A stretch of 59,692 bases of DNA from Halopenitus malekzadehii (GCF_900108505.1 NZ_FNWU01000010.1:1-59692), one strand, 5' to 3'; shown: positions 42,928 to 52,934, numbered from the stretch's first letter. The notes: a model not told the origin generated them from the letters alone. Program-made: numbers and translations.

Positions 42928-44058
42928 ATGACGCTCGTCAGTGACGCCCACACGGACCACGGTGCCGCCTTCGTCGACCGCGGCGGTCGGGAGGTCGTCG
43001 ATCACTACGGCCGCCCGGACAGCGTCGGGCGGGCGGTCCGGAACGGGGTCGGAACGATCGAGATGGGCTACGGGATCGTCGTCGTGACCGGCGAGGACCG
43101 GGTCGAGTTCGTCGACGACGCCGTCTCGAACACGGTTCCCCGGGCCAACGGCGAGGGCGTCTACGCGCTCCTGCTCGACCCCCAGGGCGGGATCGAGACG
43201 GACATGTACGTCTACAACGCCGGCGAGCGCCTGCTCGTGTTTACCCCGCCGAACCGAGCCGAACCGCTGGTCGAGCAGTGGCGGGAGAACGTCTTCATCC
43301 AGGACGTCGAGATCCGGGATGCGTCCGCCGAGTTCGGCGTCTTCGGCGTCCACGGACCGACCGCGACCGAGAAGATCGCCTCCGTGCTCAACGGCGCCGG
43401 ATCGCCGGAGCCCGCGCTTTCGTTCGTCAGAGGGACGATGGTCGACGCCGGCGTCACCGTGATCGCGACCGACGCCCCGCTCGGCGAGGAGGGCTACGAG
43501 GTCGTCTGTGCGGCCGCCGACGCCTCCGAGGTCTTCGACACGCTGCTCGTCCGTGGGCTCAACTCGGCGCCGTTCGGCTACCGGACGTGGGACGCGTTGA
43601 CCCTCGAGGCGGGGACGCCGCTGTTCGAGTACGAGCTCGACGGACGGATCCCCAACGTCGCGGGGATCCGCAACGCGCTCGACTTCGAGAAGGGGTGTTA
43701 CGTCGGCCAGGAGGTCGTCTCACGCGTGGAGAACCAGGGGCGGCCGAGCCGCCGACTGGTCGGGCTCGCGCTCGAGTCGGGGAGCGCTCTCGATGAAGGG
43801 AGCGAGCCCGCATCTCTTCCGGAAGCCGGCGCCGCGATCGTCGACGGCGACGCCGCGATCGGCGAGATCACGCGCGCCGTCGAGAGCCCGACGCTGGACG
43901 TGCCGATCGCGTTCGGATACGTCGAGTACGGCGCGGTGGAGTCGGGCGATACGGTCGCGGTTCGCGTCCACGAGGCGGACGTCCCGGCGCGTCGTGTCGA
44001 CCTCCCGGTTCACGAGGGAAGCGCGGGATCGGCGCGATTGCCGAGGTATTCGGACTGA
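42928..44058 (+). CDS. ygfZ: YgfZ/GcvT-like folate-binding protein
   Basis: A 376-residue protein of the aminomethyltransferase fold. The YgfZ signature K-G-C-Y-x-G-Q-E is present as EKGCYVGQEVVSR (Cys257). YgfZ uses tetrahydrofolate in maintaining some Fe-S enzymes, whereas GcvT proteins lack this cysteine motif. The start at ATG 42928 gives MTLVSDAHTDHGAAF, the family N-terminus. Its nearness to mptD links it to the folate pathway, though it is not in the same operon. Confidence 0.9.
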   Translation: MTLVSDAHTDHGAAFVDRGGREVVDHYGRPDSVGRAVRNGVGTIEMGYGIVVVTGEDRVEFVDDAVSNTVPRANGEGVYALLLDPQGGIETDMYVYNAGERLLVFTPPNRAEPLVEQWRENVFIQDVEIRDASAEFGVFGVHGPTATEKIASVLNGAGSPEPALSFVRGTMVDAGVTVIATDAPLGEEGYEVVCAAADASEVFDTLLVRGLNSAPFGYRTWDALTLEAGTPLFEYELDGRIPNVAGIRNALDFEKGCYVGQEVVSRVENQGRPSRRLVGLALESGSALDEGSEPASLPEAGAAIVDGDAAIGEITRAVESPTLDVPIAFGYVEYGAVESGDTVAVRVHEADVPARRVDLPVHEGSAGSARLPRYSD

Positions 44059-44202
44059 GGGTTCCCACGCCGCCCCACGACCGAACTGTGAACGTTGCGC
44101 CGTTCACCGACCGAACTGGGACCCATTTCGGTTTCCCTGACCGGGTCGTGCTCGATCCGAAGGGAGGAACATTCAATATCCTTCCCCTCGTGTTCCGATC
44201 GA

Positions 44203-45651
44203 ATGGTTACTTCCGATCGGGTCGGCACGGGGATCGACGAGCTCGACCGAGTGCTCGACGGCGGTCTGCGCCCCGGTCGGTCATATATGCTCCGCGGCGA
44301 TCCCGGAACCGGGAAGACGATACTGGGTGCGCACTTCCTCACGACCGGCGTCGCGGCGGGCGAGTCGACGCTGTTCGTGAACTTCGAAGAGTCGACCGAA
44401 CACGTTCGCGAGAACCTCGCGTCGCTCGAGTTCGACCTCGGCGACGTCTCCTTTCTCGATCTCACTGCGGACGCCGACTCCTTTACTGAGGATCGGACCT
44501 ACGGCCTGTTCGGCCCTGAGGAGACGGAGGCTGGCCGGGTCGCCGACCGGATCGTCGACGCCGTCGACCGCGTCCAGCCCGACCGAGTCTTCGTCGATCC
44601 GCTCACGCAGTTTCGCCAGCTGGTCTCCGACGACACCGCCTTCCGGCGCGAGGCGAACGGCTTTATGCGCTACCTCACCGATTCCGGTGCGACCGTCCTC
44701 TTTACCACCCAGTCGACGCCCGACCGGTCGGTCGACGACCTCGAGTATCTCTGTGACGGCAGCATCCGACTCGGTCACGGCGAGACCGGGCGGACGCTCG
44801 AGGTGACGAAGTTCCGTGGATCCGACTTCGAGTCGGGTGCTCACACGGTCCGGATCGATGGAGATGGCCTGCGCGTGTTCCCACGGCTCACCCCCGAGAT
44901 CCACTCGCAAGCGTTCACGGCGGAGACGGTCTCTTCCGGGGTCGACTCGCTCGACTCCCTGCTGTCGGGTGGGATCGAACGCGGCACCGTCTCCGTCATC
45001 TCCGGCCCCAGCGGCGTCGGGAAGACGACGACCGGGTCCCACTTTATGAAGGAAGCCGCTGCCCGTGGCGAGCGGTCGGTCATCTATATGTTCGAGGAAT
45101 CACGGGAGACCTTTGCCCACCGCTCGCGCTCCATCGGCGTGCCGGTCGAGGAGATGGTCGAGGAGGGTTCGCTGGCGGTCGAGGAGATCGAGCCACTGTC
45201 GGTCTCGCCGGACGAGTTCGCGGCGCAGGTTCGCACCGAGGTCGAGGACCGCGATGCCCGCGTCGTGATGCTGGACGGGATCTCCGGCTACCGGCTCTCG
45301 CTGCGCGGCGAGGACGACGACCTCGTTCGGGAGCTCCACGCGCTGTGTCGGTACCTCCGGAACATGGGTGTCACCGTGATCCTCGTCGACGACGTCGGGA
45401 CCGTCACCGGCGAGTTCACTCCGACCAGTTCCCGGATCAGCTATCTCGCTGACAACATTATGTTTCTGCGCTACATCGAGGTTGCCGGCGAACTCCGGAA
45501 GGCCGCTGGCGTGTTGAAAAAACGCGCGAGCGATTTCGAGCGGACGCTCCGAGAGTTCGAGATCACGGGCGACGGTATCGTTCTCGGAGAACCGCTGACC
45601 GGACTCCGCGGGATCCTGACCGGAACGCCCGAGTTCGTCGAGGACGATTGA
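44203..45651 (+). CDS. KaiC-like two-domain RecA-fold ATPase
   Basis: A 482-residue protein of two KaiC domains. The first has GTGIDELDRVLDGGL, Walker A GDPGTGKT (32-39) and RVFVDPLTQF; the second has SSGVDSLDSLLSGGIERGTVS, Walker A GPSGVGKTT and RVVMLDGISGYRLS. There are no KaiA or KaiB genes. In haloarchaea such proteins are signalling ATPases, some following light-dark cycles. The kinase gene follows 10 bp later and must be co-transcribed, so the two likely act together. Confidence 0.92.
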   Translation: MVTSDRVGTGIDELDRVLDGGLRPGRSYMLRGDPGTGKTILGAHFLTTGVAAGESTLFVNFEESTEHVRENLASLEFDLGDVSFLDLTADADSFTEDRTYGLFGPEETEAGRVADRIVDAVDRVQPDRVFVDPLTQFRQLVSDDTAFRREANGFMRYLTDSGATVLFTTQSTPDRSVDDLEYLCDGSIRLGHGETGRTLEVTKFRGSDFESGAHTVRIDGDGLRVFPRLTPEIHSQAFTAETVSSGVDSLDSLLSGGIERGTVSVISGPSGVGKTTTGSHFMKEAAARGERSVIYMFEESRETFAHRSRSIGVPVEEMVEEGSLAVEEIEPLSVSPDEFAAQVRTEVEDRDARVVMLDGISGYRLSLRGEDDDLVRELHALCRYLRNMGVTVILVDDVGTVTGEFTPTSSRISYLADNIMFLRYIEVAGELRKAAGVLKKRASDFERTLREFEITGDGIVLGEPLTGLRGILTGTPEFVEDD

Positions 45652-45661
45652 TATCAGTCAG

Positions 45662-47617
45662 ATGACCGACGATGACCCGAGAAACGGCTCCGCGCTCGAT
45701 GGGCTCCCCGAGCGACCGCCACGACGGTCGGGCGACGCCGGGATGAGCGCCGATCCGCCGCCGTTGTTCGGGCTCGCGGCCGAGCGGTCCGGCCTCGATC
45801 CGACCGACGGCGACCGTCGGCCCCGGATCGGGTGTTGTCTCAGCCGAGGCGGCCACGAGCAACTGCTTGCGGATTGGCTCGAGGAGCACGGCTACGATCC
45901 GGTTCGGGTCGACCCGGAGGCGATCGACGCCGTCCGGTTCGACCTCTGTATCGTGGACCGCCGGACGCTTGGGGACGTTCGGGACCCGATCCTCGAACGT
46001 CACAGCCGGTCGCAGTCGCTGCTTCCCGTGTTGCTGCTCACGCCCGGTGACACCGGCGAGACGCTTGCCGCGCTGCCGGCACCGCTTGCCGCCGTCGTCA
46101 CGGACGTCGTCTCGATCCCCCTTCGGACGCCGATCCTCAAACGCCGGCTCGAAAGCGCGCTCCGCACGCGCCGGCTCTCGCGTGATCTCGCCGGGAGCCG
46201 GGAACGATACCGACAGCTCGTCGAACACACGCCCGCGGCGGTCTTTCTCGTTCACGACGGACGGATCACCTACGCCAACGCCGCCGCCGAGCGGCTTCTC
46301 GGCGCGGACGGCGGCCTTCGTGGCGAGCCGTTCGCGCGATTCGTCGCGTCCGCCGACCGGGATCGCGTCCTCGACCTCATCGGTGCGATGTCGCCGGGGG
46401 GATCGATCGAGTTCGTTGACGTCGACTTCCGACGAAACGACTACACGATTCCGACCGAGCTTGCGGTGGCGCGCGTCGACGACGAAGACGCGACCTGGCC
46501 GGCAGGGATCGGCCAATTCTCGGGCCGCACCGTCCAGATCGTCGCCCACGACGTCTCCAGGCGGCAGGCCCGCGAGGATCAGCTCAAACTCTATCGCCGG
46601 GCGATGGAGACCGCTACGGTCGGAATCTCCATCACCAACCCGTCGCTATCCGGAAATCCGCTCATCTACGTCAACGACGAGTTCGAGCGGATCACCGGTC
46701 GATCCCAGGAGGAGGTGCTCGGTCGGAACCCGCGGTTCCTCCAGACTGAACACACCGATCCCGACACAGTTGCCCGAATTCGGGCGGCGATCGAAGCCGG
46801 CGAGCCGATCTCCGTGGAGATCCGCAACGGCCGCACGGACGGCACCGAGTGGTACAACCAGCTCGACATCACGCCCATCGAGGGATCGGACGGCGAGGTC
46901 GAGTACTTCCTCGGGTTCCAGCGGGACGTGACCGACCGACACGAGCGGGAACAGCGGCTCGCGGTGCTCGACCGCGTCCTGCGCCACGACCTTCGCAACC
47001 GGCTCAACGTCGTGACCGGCCACGCTGCCGAGATCGAGGGCGGCAACGGCGACGCCGTCGAGCACGCCGCAGCGATCCGGAACGCCGCCGAGAGCCTGAT
47101 GGAGCTGTCCGACGCGGCCCGCCGGTTCCGCTCGGCGATGCGTGAGGACGCCCCCCTCGAGCGGGTCCGGCTCGATAGTCTCCTCGTGGATCTGCTCGAG
47201 ACGGTGGCTGAGACCGACCCGGCGGTGACGCTCCACAGCGATCTTTCTCCCGCGATGGTCCGGTCGAACGGCGGGCTCCAGCTCGCGATCGAGGAAGTCC
47301 TGACGAACGCGATCACACACGCCGATCGTGACCCTGAGATCGGGATCACGCTTCGCGTCGATGGGAACGAGGCTGTCCTCCGCATTGCGGACAATGGGCC
47401 CGGGATCCCCGCAACCGAACGGAACGCGCTCGAAGGAACCGCGGAGACGCCGACCGACCACGGCTCCGGGCTCGGCCTGTGGCTCGTTCGCTGGGCGGTC
47501 ACCGACGTCGACGGCGAGGTCTCCTACGCCGCGAACGACCCTCGCGGTGCGGTCATCACGCTTCGACTTCCGATCGTCGAGGACCTACATCCGGACTCGG
47601 AACCCAACGGCTCCTGA
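45662..47617 (+). CDS. Receiver-like/PAS/LOV-like histidine kinase paired with KaiC
   Basis: A 651-residue soluble kinase. Residues about 55-165 resemble a receiver domain (RIGCCLSRGGHEQLLADWL, FDLCIVDRRTL, LLPVLLLTPGD). A PAS follows (about 180-300), then a LOV-like PAS (about 310-425) with GRNPRFLQ, where the photoactive cysteine is replaced by Pro357. HisKA-like region: VLDRVLRHDLRNRLN (His442). HATPase: NAITHADRD, DNGPGIP, HGSGLGLWLVRW. It can bind ATP and phosphorylate itself but cannot form a LOV cysteine adduct. The arrangement parallels cyanobacterial KaiC and SasA. Confidence 0.92.
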   Translation: MTDDDPRNGSALDGLPERPPRRSGDAGMSADPPPLFGLAAERSGLDPTDGDRRPRIGCCLSRGGHEQLLADWLEEHGYDPVRVDPEAIDAVRFDLCIVDRRTLGDVRDPILERHSRSQSLLPVLLLTPGDTGETLAALPAPLAAVVTDVVSIPLRTPILKRRLESALRTRRLSRDLAGSRERYRQLVEHTPAAVFLVHDGRITYANAAAERLLGADGGLRGEPFARFVASADRDRVLDLIGAMSPGGSIEFVDVDFRRNDYTIPTELAVARVDDEDATWPAGIGQFSGRTVQIVAHDVSRRQAREDQLKLYRRAMETATVGISITNPSLSGNPLIYVNDEFERITGRSQEEVLGRNPRFLQTEHTDPDTVARIRAAIEAGEPISVEIRNGRTDGTEWYNQLDITPIEGSDGEVEYFLGFQRDVTDRHEREQRLAVLDRVLRHDLRNRLNVVTGHAAEIEGGNGDAVEHAAAIRNAAESLMELSDAARRFRSAMREDAPLERVRLDSLLVDLLETVAETDPAVTLHSDLSPAMVRSNGGLQLAIEEVLTNAITHADRDPEIGITLRVDGNEAVLRIADNGPGIPATERNALEGTAETPTDHGSGLGLWLVRWAVTDVDGEVSYAANDPRGAVITLRLPIVEDLHPDSEPNGS

Positions 47618-47634
47618 GGCCGTCCTCGACTGCC

Positions 47635-48720
47635 TCACGGAAGCAGCCGTCGGAGCTGCTCACGCGAAAAGAACGACGACGGCCGGTCCATATGGACGCC
47701 GATCTCCCCCGAGAGGGTGCGGAGCCCGACGCGCTGGACGGGCTCGGGAAGCGAGTAACACGCCCGGATCAGCTTCCCCAGTCGGATCTCCCTGGAGAGT
47801 TCCGTGCGCCAGCCCGATTCGTAGTCGGCCAGGGTTGCCGGGTCCGCGGGGTCGATCCGCTCGGCCGCGACGTCGGCGGCGGTTATGCCGTAGAGGATCC
47901 CGCCGCCGGTGAACGGCTTCGTCTGTGCGGCCGCGTCACCGATCAGGAACGCCCGGTCGCTCGTGACCGTCTCGGGAGGGCCGATCGGGATCGCCCCCGA
48001 ACAGAAGCGGTCGGTCTCGACGCCGTAGGCGTCAGTGAGGGCATCGAACAGCTCGGTGACGTCCTTGCCCGGCGGGGCGGCAAGCCCGTACTCGACGCCC
48101 GCCTCCCCACGGGGGATCCGCCAGGCGAAGAAGCTCGGCGCGGTGAGGTGGACGTCGACGAAGTCGCCGTCGTCGGGCGCATCGTCGAACGCGAGCACGC
48201 CGTGGAGCATCTCCGCCGGCTCCGGCAGATCCAGCGACCGCCGCACGCGGGAGACGGGACCGTCGCAGCCGGCCACCATCCGCGCCGTGATCGTCTCCGC
48301 GGTCGGCTCGTCGTCCGCGGCGATTTCGAGGACGACTCGATCGTCGCGCTCCTCGATCCCCGTCACCGTGTGTCCTTCCCGGACATCGGCGCCGGCCTCA
48401 CGAGCGCACTCGGCCAGCGTCCGGTCGAGTTCGACCCGGTCGATCACGTTCGAGACTGCCTCGCGTTTATAAAACGGGTAGGATCGGGATCCCGGGCCGC
48501 CGACGTGAAATCGCGCGCCGCGGACCCGATTCTGGCGGAGATCGTCCGCGGCGTCGTCGGGGAGGTATTCCCAGATGTCCGTGGAGACGTGGCCCGAGCA
48601 GGCCAACGGCGTGCCGATATCCCCCTTTTCGAGGGCGATGACGTCGTGGCCGGCCGCGGCGGCTCGACGGGCGAACCGCGCGCCTGCGGGGCCGACGCCG
48701 ACCACGGCGAAGTCGTACAT
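47635..48720 (-). CDS. Geranylgeranyl reductase family flavoprotein
   Basis: A 361-residue FAD enzyme. MYDFAVVGVGPAGARFARRAA is the Rossmann FAD loop; ACSGHVSTDIWEYLP, the PFYKREAVSNVIDRVELDRTLA region, CDGPVSRVRR and FLIGDAAAQTKPFTGGGILYG follow. Family members saturate the geranylgeranyl chains of archaeal lipids or quinone tails. The start at 48720 places the FAD loop at the N-terminus as usual. The gene converges with the kinase (17 bp apart) and is divergent from the helicase. Confidence 0.92.
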   Translation of the reverse strand: MYDFAVVGVGPAGARFARRAAAAGHDVIALEKGDIGTPLACSGHVSTDIWEYLPDDAADDLRQNRVRGARFHVGGPGSRSYPFYKREAVSNVIDRVELDRTLAECAREAGADVREGHTVTGIEERDDRVVLEIAADDEPTAETITARMVAGCDGPVSRVRRSLDLPEPAEMLHGVLAFDDAPDDGDFVDVHLTAPSFFAWRIPRGEAGVEYGLAAPPGKDVTELFDALTDAYGVETDRFCSGAIPIGPPETVTSDRAFLIGDAAAQTKPFTGGGILYGITAADVAAERIDPADPATLADYESGWRTELSREIRLGKLIRACYSLPEPVQRVGLRTLSGEIGVHMDRPSSFFSREQLRRLLP

Positions 48721-48858
48721 ACGCCGAGGGAGGGCGCCGGCGCCCAAAGGGCTTTCTCGTCGGTGGGCGTCTCGAGGTGTCCCTCCCGTGATCGACTGTG
48801 CCTCCGGGGATCCCCCGAGACGAACCGCTGAAGTACCCCGATCGCCTACGCACCGGTA

Positions 48859-50937
48859 GTGTCACAGCAGCTGGCCGACGTCGACACGCTGTTCCTCCAC
48901 GAGGCGCGGAGTCACTACGTCGTGGCCGCGATCCGTGACGGGTCGCGTGTCCTCCACGGGCGATTGGAGCTCAAGGACACCGACGCGGGCCCTCGACCCG
49001 GGAAGTTCCACGCGATTCGGGGCGACGACGCCGAGCCGCGACGGCCGGAGGAGTTCGTCGACCTGGCGCGGGCCGCCTCCCGGATCCGGATCTCCCAGCA
49101 GACCTCTCCGGAGGGACGCGAACGTCTCCAGGCGGCACTCGACGGCTACCAGCTCGAGGCGGCGGTCGTCCGCACTTGTCGCCGGTGTGCAAGCGATGGT
49201 CGCTACTCACCGATCACCGCGGACACGGCGATCGTCCACAACGACGAGCACATCTGTCCGGACTGCGCCAGGCGGGAGCTCGACCGCGAGCTCTCCTTCG
49301 CCAGCGGCGTCGGGGGGACCAACGGCGGCGGGTTCACCGGCGCCGCCGAGGACCGCCTCGAGGAGCTGCTGCTTGAGGTCCAGGACCTCGACCGGATCGC
49401 GAACCTGCTGTCTGGCGGACTCGATCCCGACCTCACCAAATACGACGAGGTCTCGGCGACCGTCGACGACGTGAGCCCGGTCCGGACCGCCGACCTCGAC
49501 CTCCACCCGACACTGGCCGATCGGGTGCAGTCACGCTTCGAGGAACTGCTGCCGGTCCAGAGCCTCTCCGTGCGCAACGGCCTGCTCGAGGGCGATGACC
49601 AGCTCGTCGTGAGCGCCACCGCGACCGGCAAGACGCTCGTCGGCGAGCTGGCGGGGATCGACCGCGCCCTGAAGGGCGACGGGACGCTGCTGTTTCTCGT
49701 CCCGCTTGTCGCGCTGGCCAACCAGAAACACGAGGATTTCCAGGATCGGTACGGCGACGTCCTCGACGTCTCGATCCGGGTCGGATCCTCGCGGATCGAC
49801 GACGACGGCAATCGATTCGATCCGAACGCGGACGTGATCGTCGGGACCTACGAGGGGATCGACCACGCGCTGCGGACCGGCAAGGACCTCGGCGACGTCG
49901 GGACGGTCGTGATCGACGAGGTTCACACCCTCAAGGAGGGAGAGCGTGGCCACCGCCTCGACGGGCTCATCTCGCGGCTGAAACACTACAGCGAGCGCCG
50001 CGTCGCCGCCCGCGAGTCATACGACGGCGCCCAGTGGATCTACCTCTCCGCGACCGTCGGGAACCCCGAGTGGCTCGCCGGACAGCTCGGGGCGACCCTC
50101 ATCGAGTTCGAGGAGCGCCCGATCCCGATCGAGCGCCACGTCACGTTTGCCGACGGCCAACAGAAGACACGGATCGCGGACACCCTCGTCAAGCGGGCGT
50201 TCGACACGAAATCCTCGAAGGGCTATCGCGGCCAGACGATCGTCTTCACCAACTCCCGACGGCGCTGTCACGAGATCAGCCGGAAGCTCGAGTACGACTC
50301 GGCCCCGTATCACGCCGGCCTCGACCACGGTCGGCGCAAGCAGGTCGAACGGCGGTTCCTCGACCAGGACCTGGCGGCGGTCGTCACGACCGCTGCGCTC
50401 GCGGCCGGGGTCGACTTCCCGGCCTCCCAGGTCGTCTTCGACTCGCTGGCGATGGGCATCGAGTGGCTCTCCGTCCAGGAGTTCTCCCAGATGCTCGGGC
50501 GGGCGGGCCGGCCCGACTACCACGATCAGGGCACCGTCTACCTGCTCGTGGAACCCGACTGCACCTACCACAACTCGATGGATCGCAGCGAAGACGAGGT
50601 GGCGTTCACGCTCTTGAAAGGCGAGATGGAGGACGTGAACACGGTCTACGACCAGACCGCCGCCGTCGAGGAGACGCTCGCGAACATCACCGTCGCCGGC
50701 GATCGGGCCAAGCGGCTCAACGACCGGATGATCGGCGACGTCCCCACGAAACACGCCGTCGGCAAGCTGCTGGAGTGGGGCTTCATCGACGGCCTCGAGC
50801 CGACGCCACTCGGCCGGGCGGTCACCCGGCACTTCCTCTCGCCGGACGAGGCGTTCCGCATCCTCGATGGGGTTCGGAAGGGAACCGATCCCTACGACCT
50901 CGTCGCGGAGCTGCAGCTCCGTGAGGACGACCGGTAG
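48859..50937 (+). CDS. Ski2-like DEAD/DEAH-box helicase with zinc finger
   Basis: A 692-residue SF2 helicase starting at GTG. The N-terminal 210 residues carry a beta-rich domain and a Cys pair arrangement (CRRCASDG...CPDCARREL), a likely zinc site; such N-termini are catalogued as DUF5814 as I recall. Helicase motifs: Q-like LPVQSLSVRNGLL, Walker A SATATGKT, FLVPLVALANQK, motif II VIDEVHTL, motif III YLSATVGNP, IVFTNSRRRCHEI, and motif VI QMLGRAGRPDY. A winged-helix follows. It probably unwinds DNA or RNA; target unknown. Confidence 0.92.
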   Translation: MSQQLADVDTLFLHEARSHYVVAAIRDGSRVLHGRLELKDTDAGPRPGKFHAIRGDDAEPRRPEEFVDLARAASRIRISQQTSPEGRERLQAALDGYQLEAAVVRTCRRCASDGRYSPITADTAIVHNDEHICPDCARRELDRELSFASGVGGTNGGGFTGAAEDRLEELLLEVQDLDRIANLLSGGLDPDLTKYDEVSATVDDVSPVRTADLDLHPTLADRVQSRFEELLPVQSLSVRNGLLEGDDQLVVSATATGKTLVGELAGIDRALKGDGTLLFLVPLVALANQKHEDFQDRYGDVLDVSIRVGSSRIDDDGNRFDPNADVIVGTYEGIDHALRTGKDLGDVGTVVIDEVHTLKEGERGHRLDGLISRLKHYSERRVAARESYDGAQWIYLSATVGNPEWLAGQLGATLIEFEERPIPIERHVTFADGQQKTRIADTLVKRAFDTKSSKGYRGQTIVFTNSRRRCHEISRKLEYDSAPYHAGLDHGRRKQVERRFLDQDLAAVVTTAALAAGVDFPASQVVFDSLAMGIEWLSVQEFSQMLGRAGRPDYHDQGTVYLLVEPDCTYHNSMDRSEDEVAFTLLKGEMEDVNTVYDQTAAVEETLANITVAGDRAKRLNDRMIGDVPTKHAVGKLLEWGFIDGLEPTPLGRAVTRHFLSPDEAFRILDGVRKGTDPYDLVAELQLREDDR

Positions 50938-51017
50938 ACGATCGGCGGCGACCCAGGCGATCGGCACGGTCCCACGAACGAAACCCTTTAGCGCGTAATC
51001 GCTGTAGATGGGGCTAC

Positions 51018-51088
51018 GGGACCGTGGGTTAGTGGTATACTCCGGGCCTTGGGTGCCCGTGACCCCGGTTCGAATCCGGGCGGTCCCA
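51018..51088 (+). tRNA. tRNA-Pro(TGG)
   Basis: The acceptor stem GGGACCG pairs with CGGTCCC (discriminator A). The anticodon stem CGGGC/GCCCG encloses loop CTTGGGT with anticodon TGG, and the T-arm is CCCGG-TTCGAAT-CCGGG. No CCA or intron. Confidence 0.96.
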
Positions 51089-51358
51089 TCTTCCTGTTGC
51101 GATCCATCTCCTCGCTCGTCCGGGCGTCGCCACCACGTCACGGCATTCGCCGTAACGTCGTCGTCCGTCGTCTCGTTCGATCCCATCGCTCCGTATACTG
51201 CCCCCGGATCAGATAATCACCCGTCCGATCGTGGATCGAACCCCGGACCGGGTTCACTGTCCGGCGATGACCGGCCCGCTTCCTGAGGATTCCGGTCGAC
51301 GTCCCCGCGCCGGGTTTCGAAATCCTTTTGTCCCGAATCGGCATTGGTTCGAATGCGA

Positions 51359-51432
51359 GCCGCCTTAGCTCAGACTGGGAGAGCACTCGACTGAAGATCG
51401 AGCTGTCCCTGGTTCAAATCCGGGAGGCGGCA
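51359..51432 (+). tRNA. tRNA-Phe(GAA)
   Basis: The acceptor stem GCCGCCT pairs with AGGCGGC (discriminator A). The anticodon stem CTCGA/TCGAG encloses loop CTGAAGA with anticodon GAA, and the T-loop is TTCAAAT. Its 3' end is duplicated at 52913. Confidence 0.96.
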
Positions 51433-52934
51433 TACCCTTACCGCTCGAATGAGATTTGAGAGTGCCAATGCCGTCCTGCGATTCCGGTTTCCCTTGTGCG
51501 ATGGGGACCGGTCACTGGACGGACCCCGACGGCGTGTTGCGTTCTGTACTGTTTGAAACGCCCGGAGAAAGCTTAATTCCTTGGCAGAGGCCAGATACCG
51601 CCCTTTTGTGGGAGAAACGGGCTATCAAGAGAATCGGTCTGTGCGCGCACGCTTAAGCGGTGTCCACCCTCGTCCGAACGTACCACTGTCCCGATGAGGA
51701 ACGACTCGGTACACAGCAATCCTCGGACGAGGTGGTCGATATGAGTACCGGTGGGGGTCACAACTGTCACAGGCCCTGTTCAATTGAGTCGAAGGAGAGG
51801 TTCGATACTGGAGGTGGATAGATGTCTCTCGACAACTGTCGTGACACTACTGACACACAATCTATCGGTATTCAGGTGTCTGCGGTAATGGAAGAATGGT
51901 ACCTTTCCGCACTACCGAAAACTCTACTCTTTCGTATCTTTTCGGGTCTCTTTCTGCTGCTGGACACACCACTGGTAGAGTTCTTCTTTCAGTTCAGTCG
52001 GCGTCTCGCCGAATAGCATCCCTAACCTCCAGCCGAGGTTATGCCACGAGAGCCCATTCAGTGCCCTCTGACCGAACTCCTGACCGTTTTCTGCTTTGGT
52101 CCAACCGGCCTTGAAAGACCCAAGTCGGTCATTACCGGGTTCAGGGAAAACCCGTTGGTCCTCGTCCCAGTCGTGCTTCAGGCCCAGTAGACGTTCATCA
52201 GGGGAGTCCGAATTTGCAAACTCCCTGAGAGCAGCGGAGATGAGGCCGTTCCAAGTCCGACCCTGTTCCTCTTTCATCTGCTTCGCCATCTCGTACACCT
52301 CGTCATCGAGCTCAGTTCGTACTTCGGGCATCGCACTCACAACTACATTTCGAATTGATTTATGTCTTTTGGCTCACTTTTAGATTCGAGACTAAATTAA
52401 TTAGAGAGCCTGAAACACATATTTTCAGCACTTTAGGGACAGTATACACTATACTATAATTCGGGGAGTTATGTGTACGACGTTTTGCTACCTAAGGACG
52501 AGGAAGTCGAATATACGGGATCAAGGCGCCAAAGACGCAAGAAAATCGTTGAGCGAATTCAGAGGCAGTGGACTACCATCACCAACGACTATTCAAATCC
52601 ACGCAAATCTAATCGAGCAAGTGAATCAGTTTGAACCTCGCTCGTTCTCAGACAGTATGAGAAGCGTCGGCGGTCATCTTGAGCAACCGCCCGATGGGTG
52701 CAATACTATCTCAAGGCGTTCCTTAACCGCTCGTCATAGACAGTGGGCGCGAGTTGCGGAAGTTCTGCGGCACCGCGGTGTTCCAGTTCTGCCATAGTTA
52801 GTTTCCCCACAGAACGGTTCCCCACCATCGGGGCGATGGTTCAAGCCCTGAGCGGCGTCTGAGCGGAATCCGTCCGGCGCTTGAGGGCAGCCAGTCGGCG
52901 TCTGAGACACCGTTCAAATTCGGGAGGCGGCATC
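51412..52934. mobile_element. 1.5 kb island flanked by a tRNA-Phe 3' end duplication
   Basis: The 22 bp GTTCAAAT-CGGGAGGCGGCAT in the tRNA-Phe 3' end (51412-51433) recurs with one change at 52913-52934, as expected of attL and attR. The DNA between is less GC-rich than the surroundings and holds one RHH-like gene (51924-52331) but no integrase, so it is probably the remnant of an integrated plasmid or virus. 51434-51923 holds no convincing gene. Confidence 0.75.
51924..52331 (-). CDS. RHH-like protein of the tRNA-Phe island
   Basis: A 135-residue protein from ATG 52331 (a GTG at 52340 is possible). The first 40 residues (MPEVRTELDDEVYEMAKQMKEEQGRTWNGLISAALREFA) have the strand-helix-helix pattern of RHH/CopG proteins. 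The remaining 95 residues, rich in Trp and Gly (NGLSWHNLGWRLGMLFGETPTELKEELYQWCVQ), match no family I know. It may be a regulator or antitoxin of the integrated element. Confidence 0.65.
   Translation of the reverse strand: MPEVRTELDDEVYEMAKQMKEEQGRTWNGLISAALREFANSDSPDERLLGLKHDWDEDQRVFPEPGNDRLGSFKAGWTKAENGQEFGQRALNGLSWHNLGWRLGMLFGETPTELKEELYQWCVQQQKETRKDTKE

Noticed and set aside
48462-48476. TATA-like GCGTTTATAAAAC
   Set aside because: It encodes PFYKR in the geranylgeranyl reductase; the match is a coding coincidence.
50938-51186. Minus-strand frame running through tRNA-Pro
   Set aside because: It is antisense to a tRNA and to the helicase gene and has no protein-like pattern.
51456-51770. 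Short frames on both strands after tRNA-Phe (66 and 65 codons)
   Set aside because: They overlap each other, have no promoter and no recognisable pattern.
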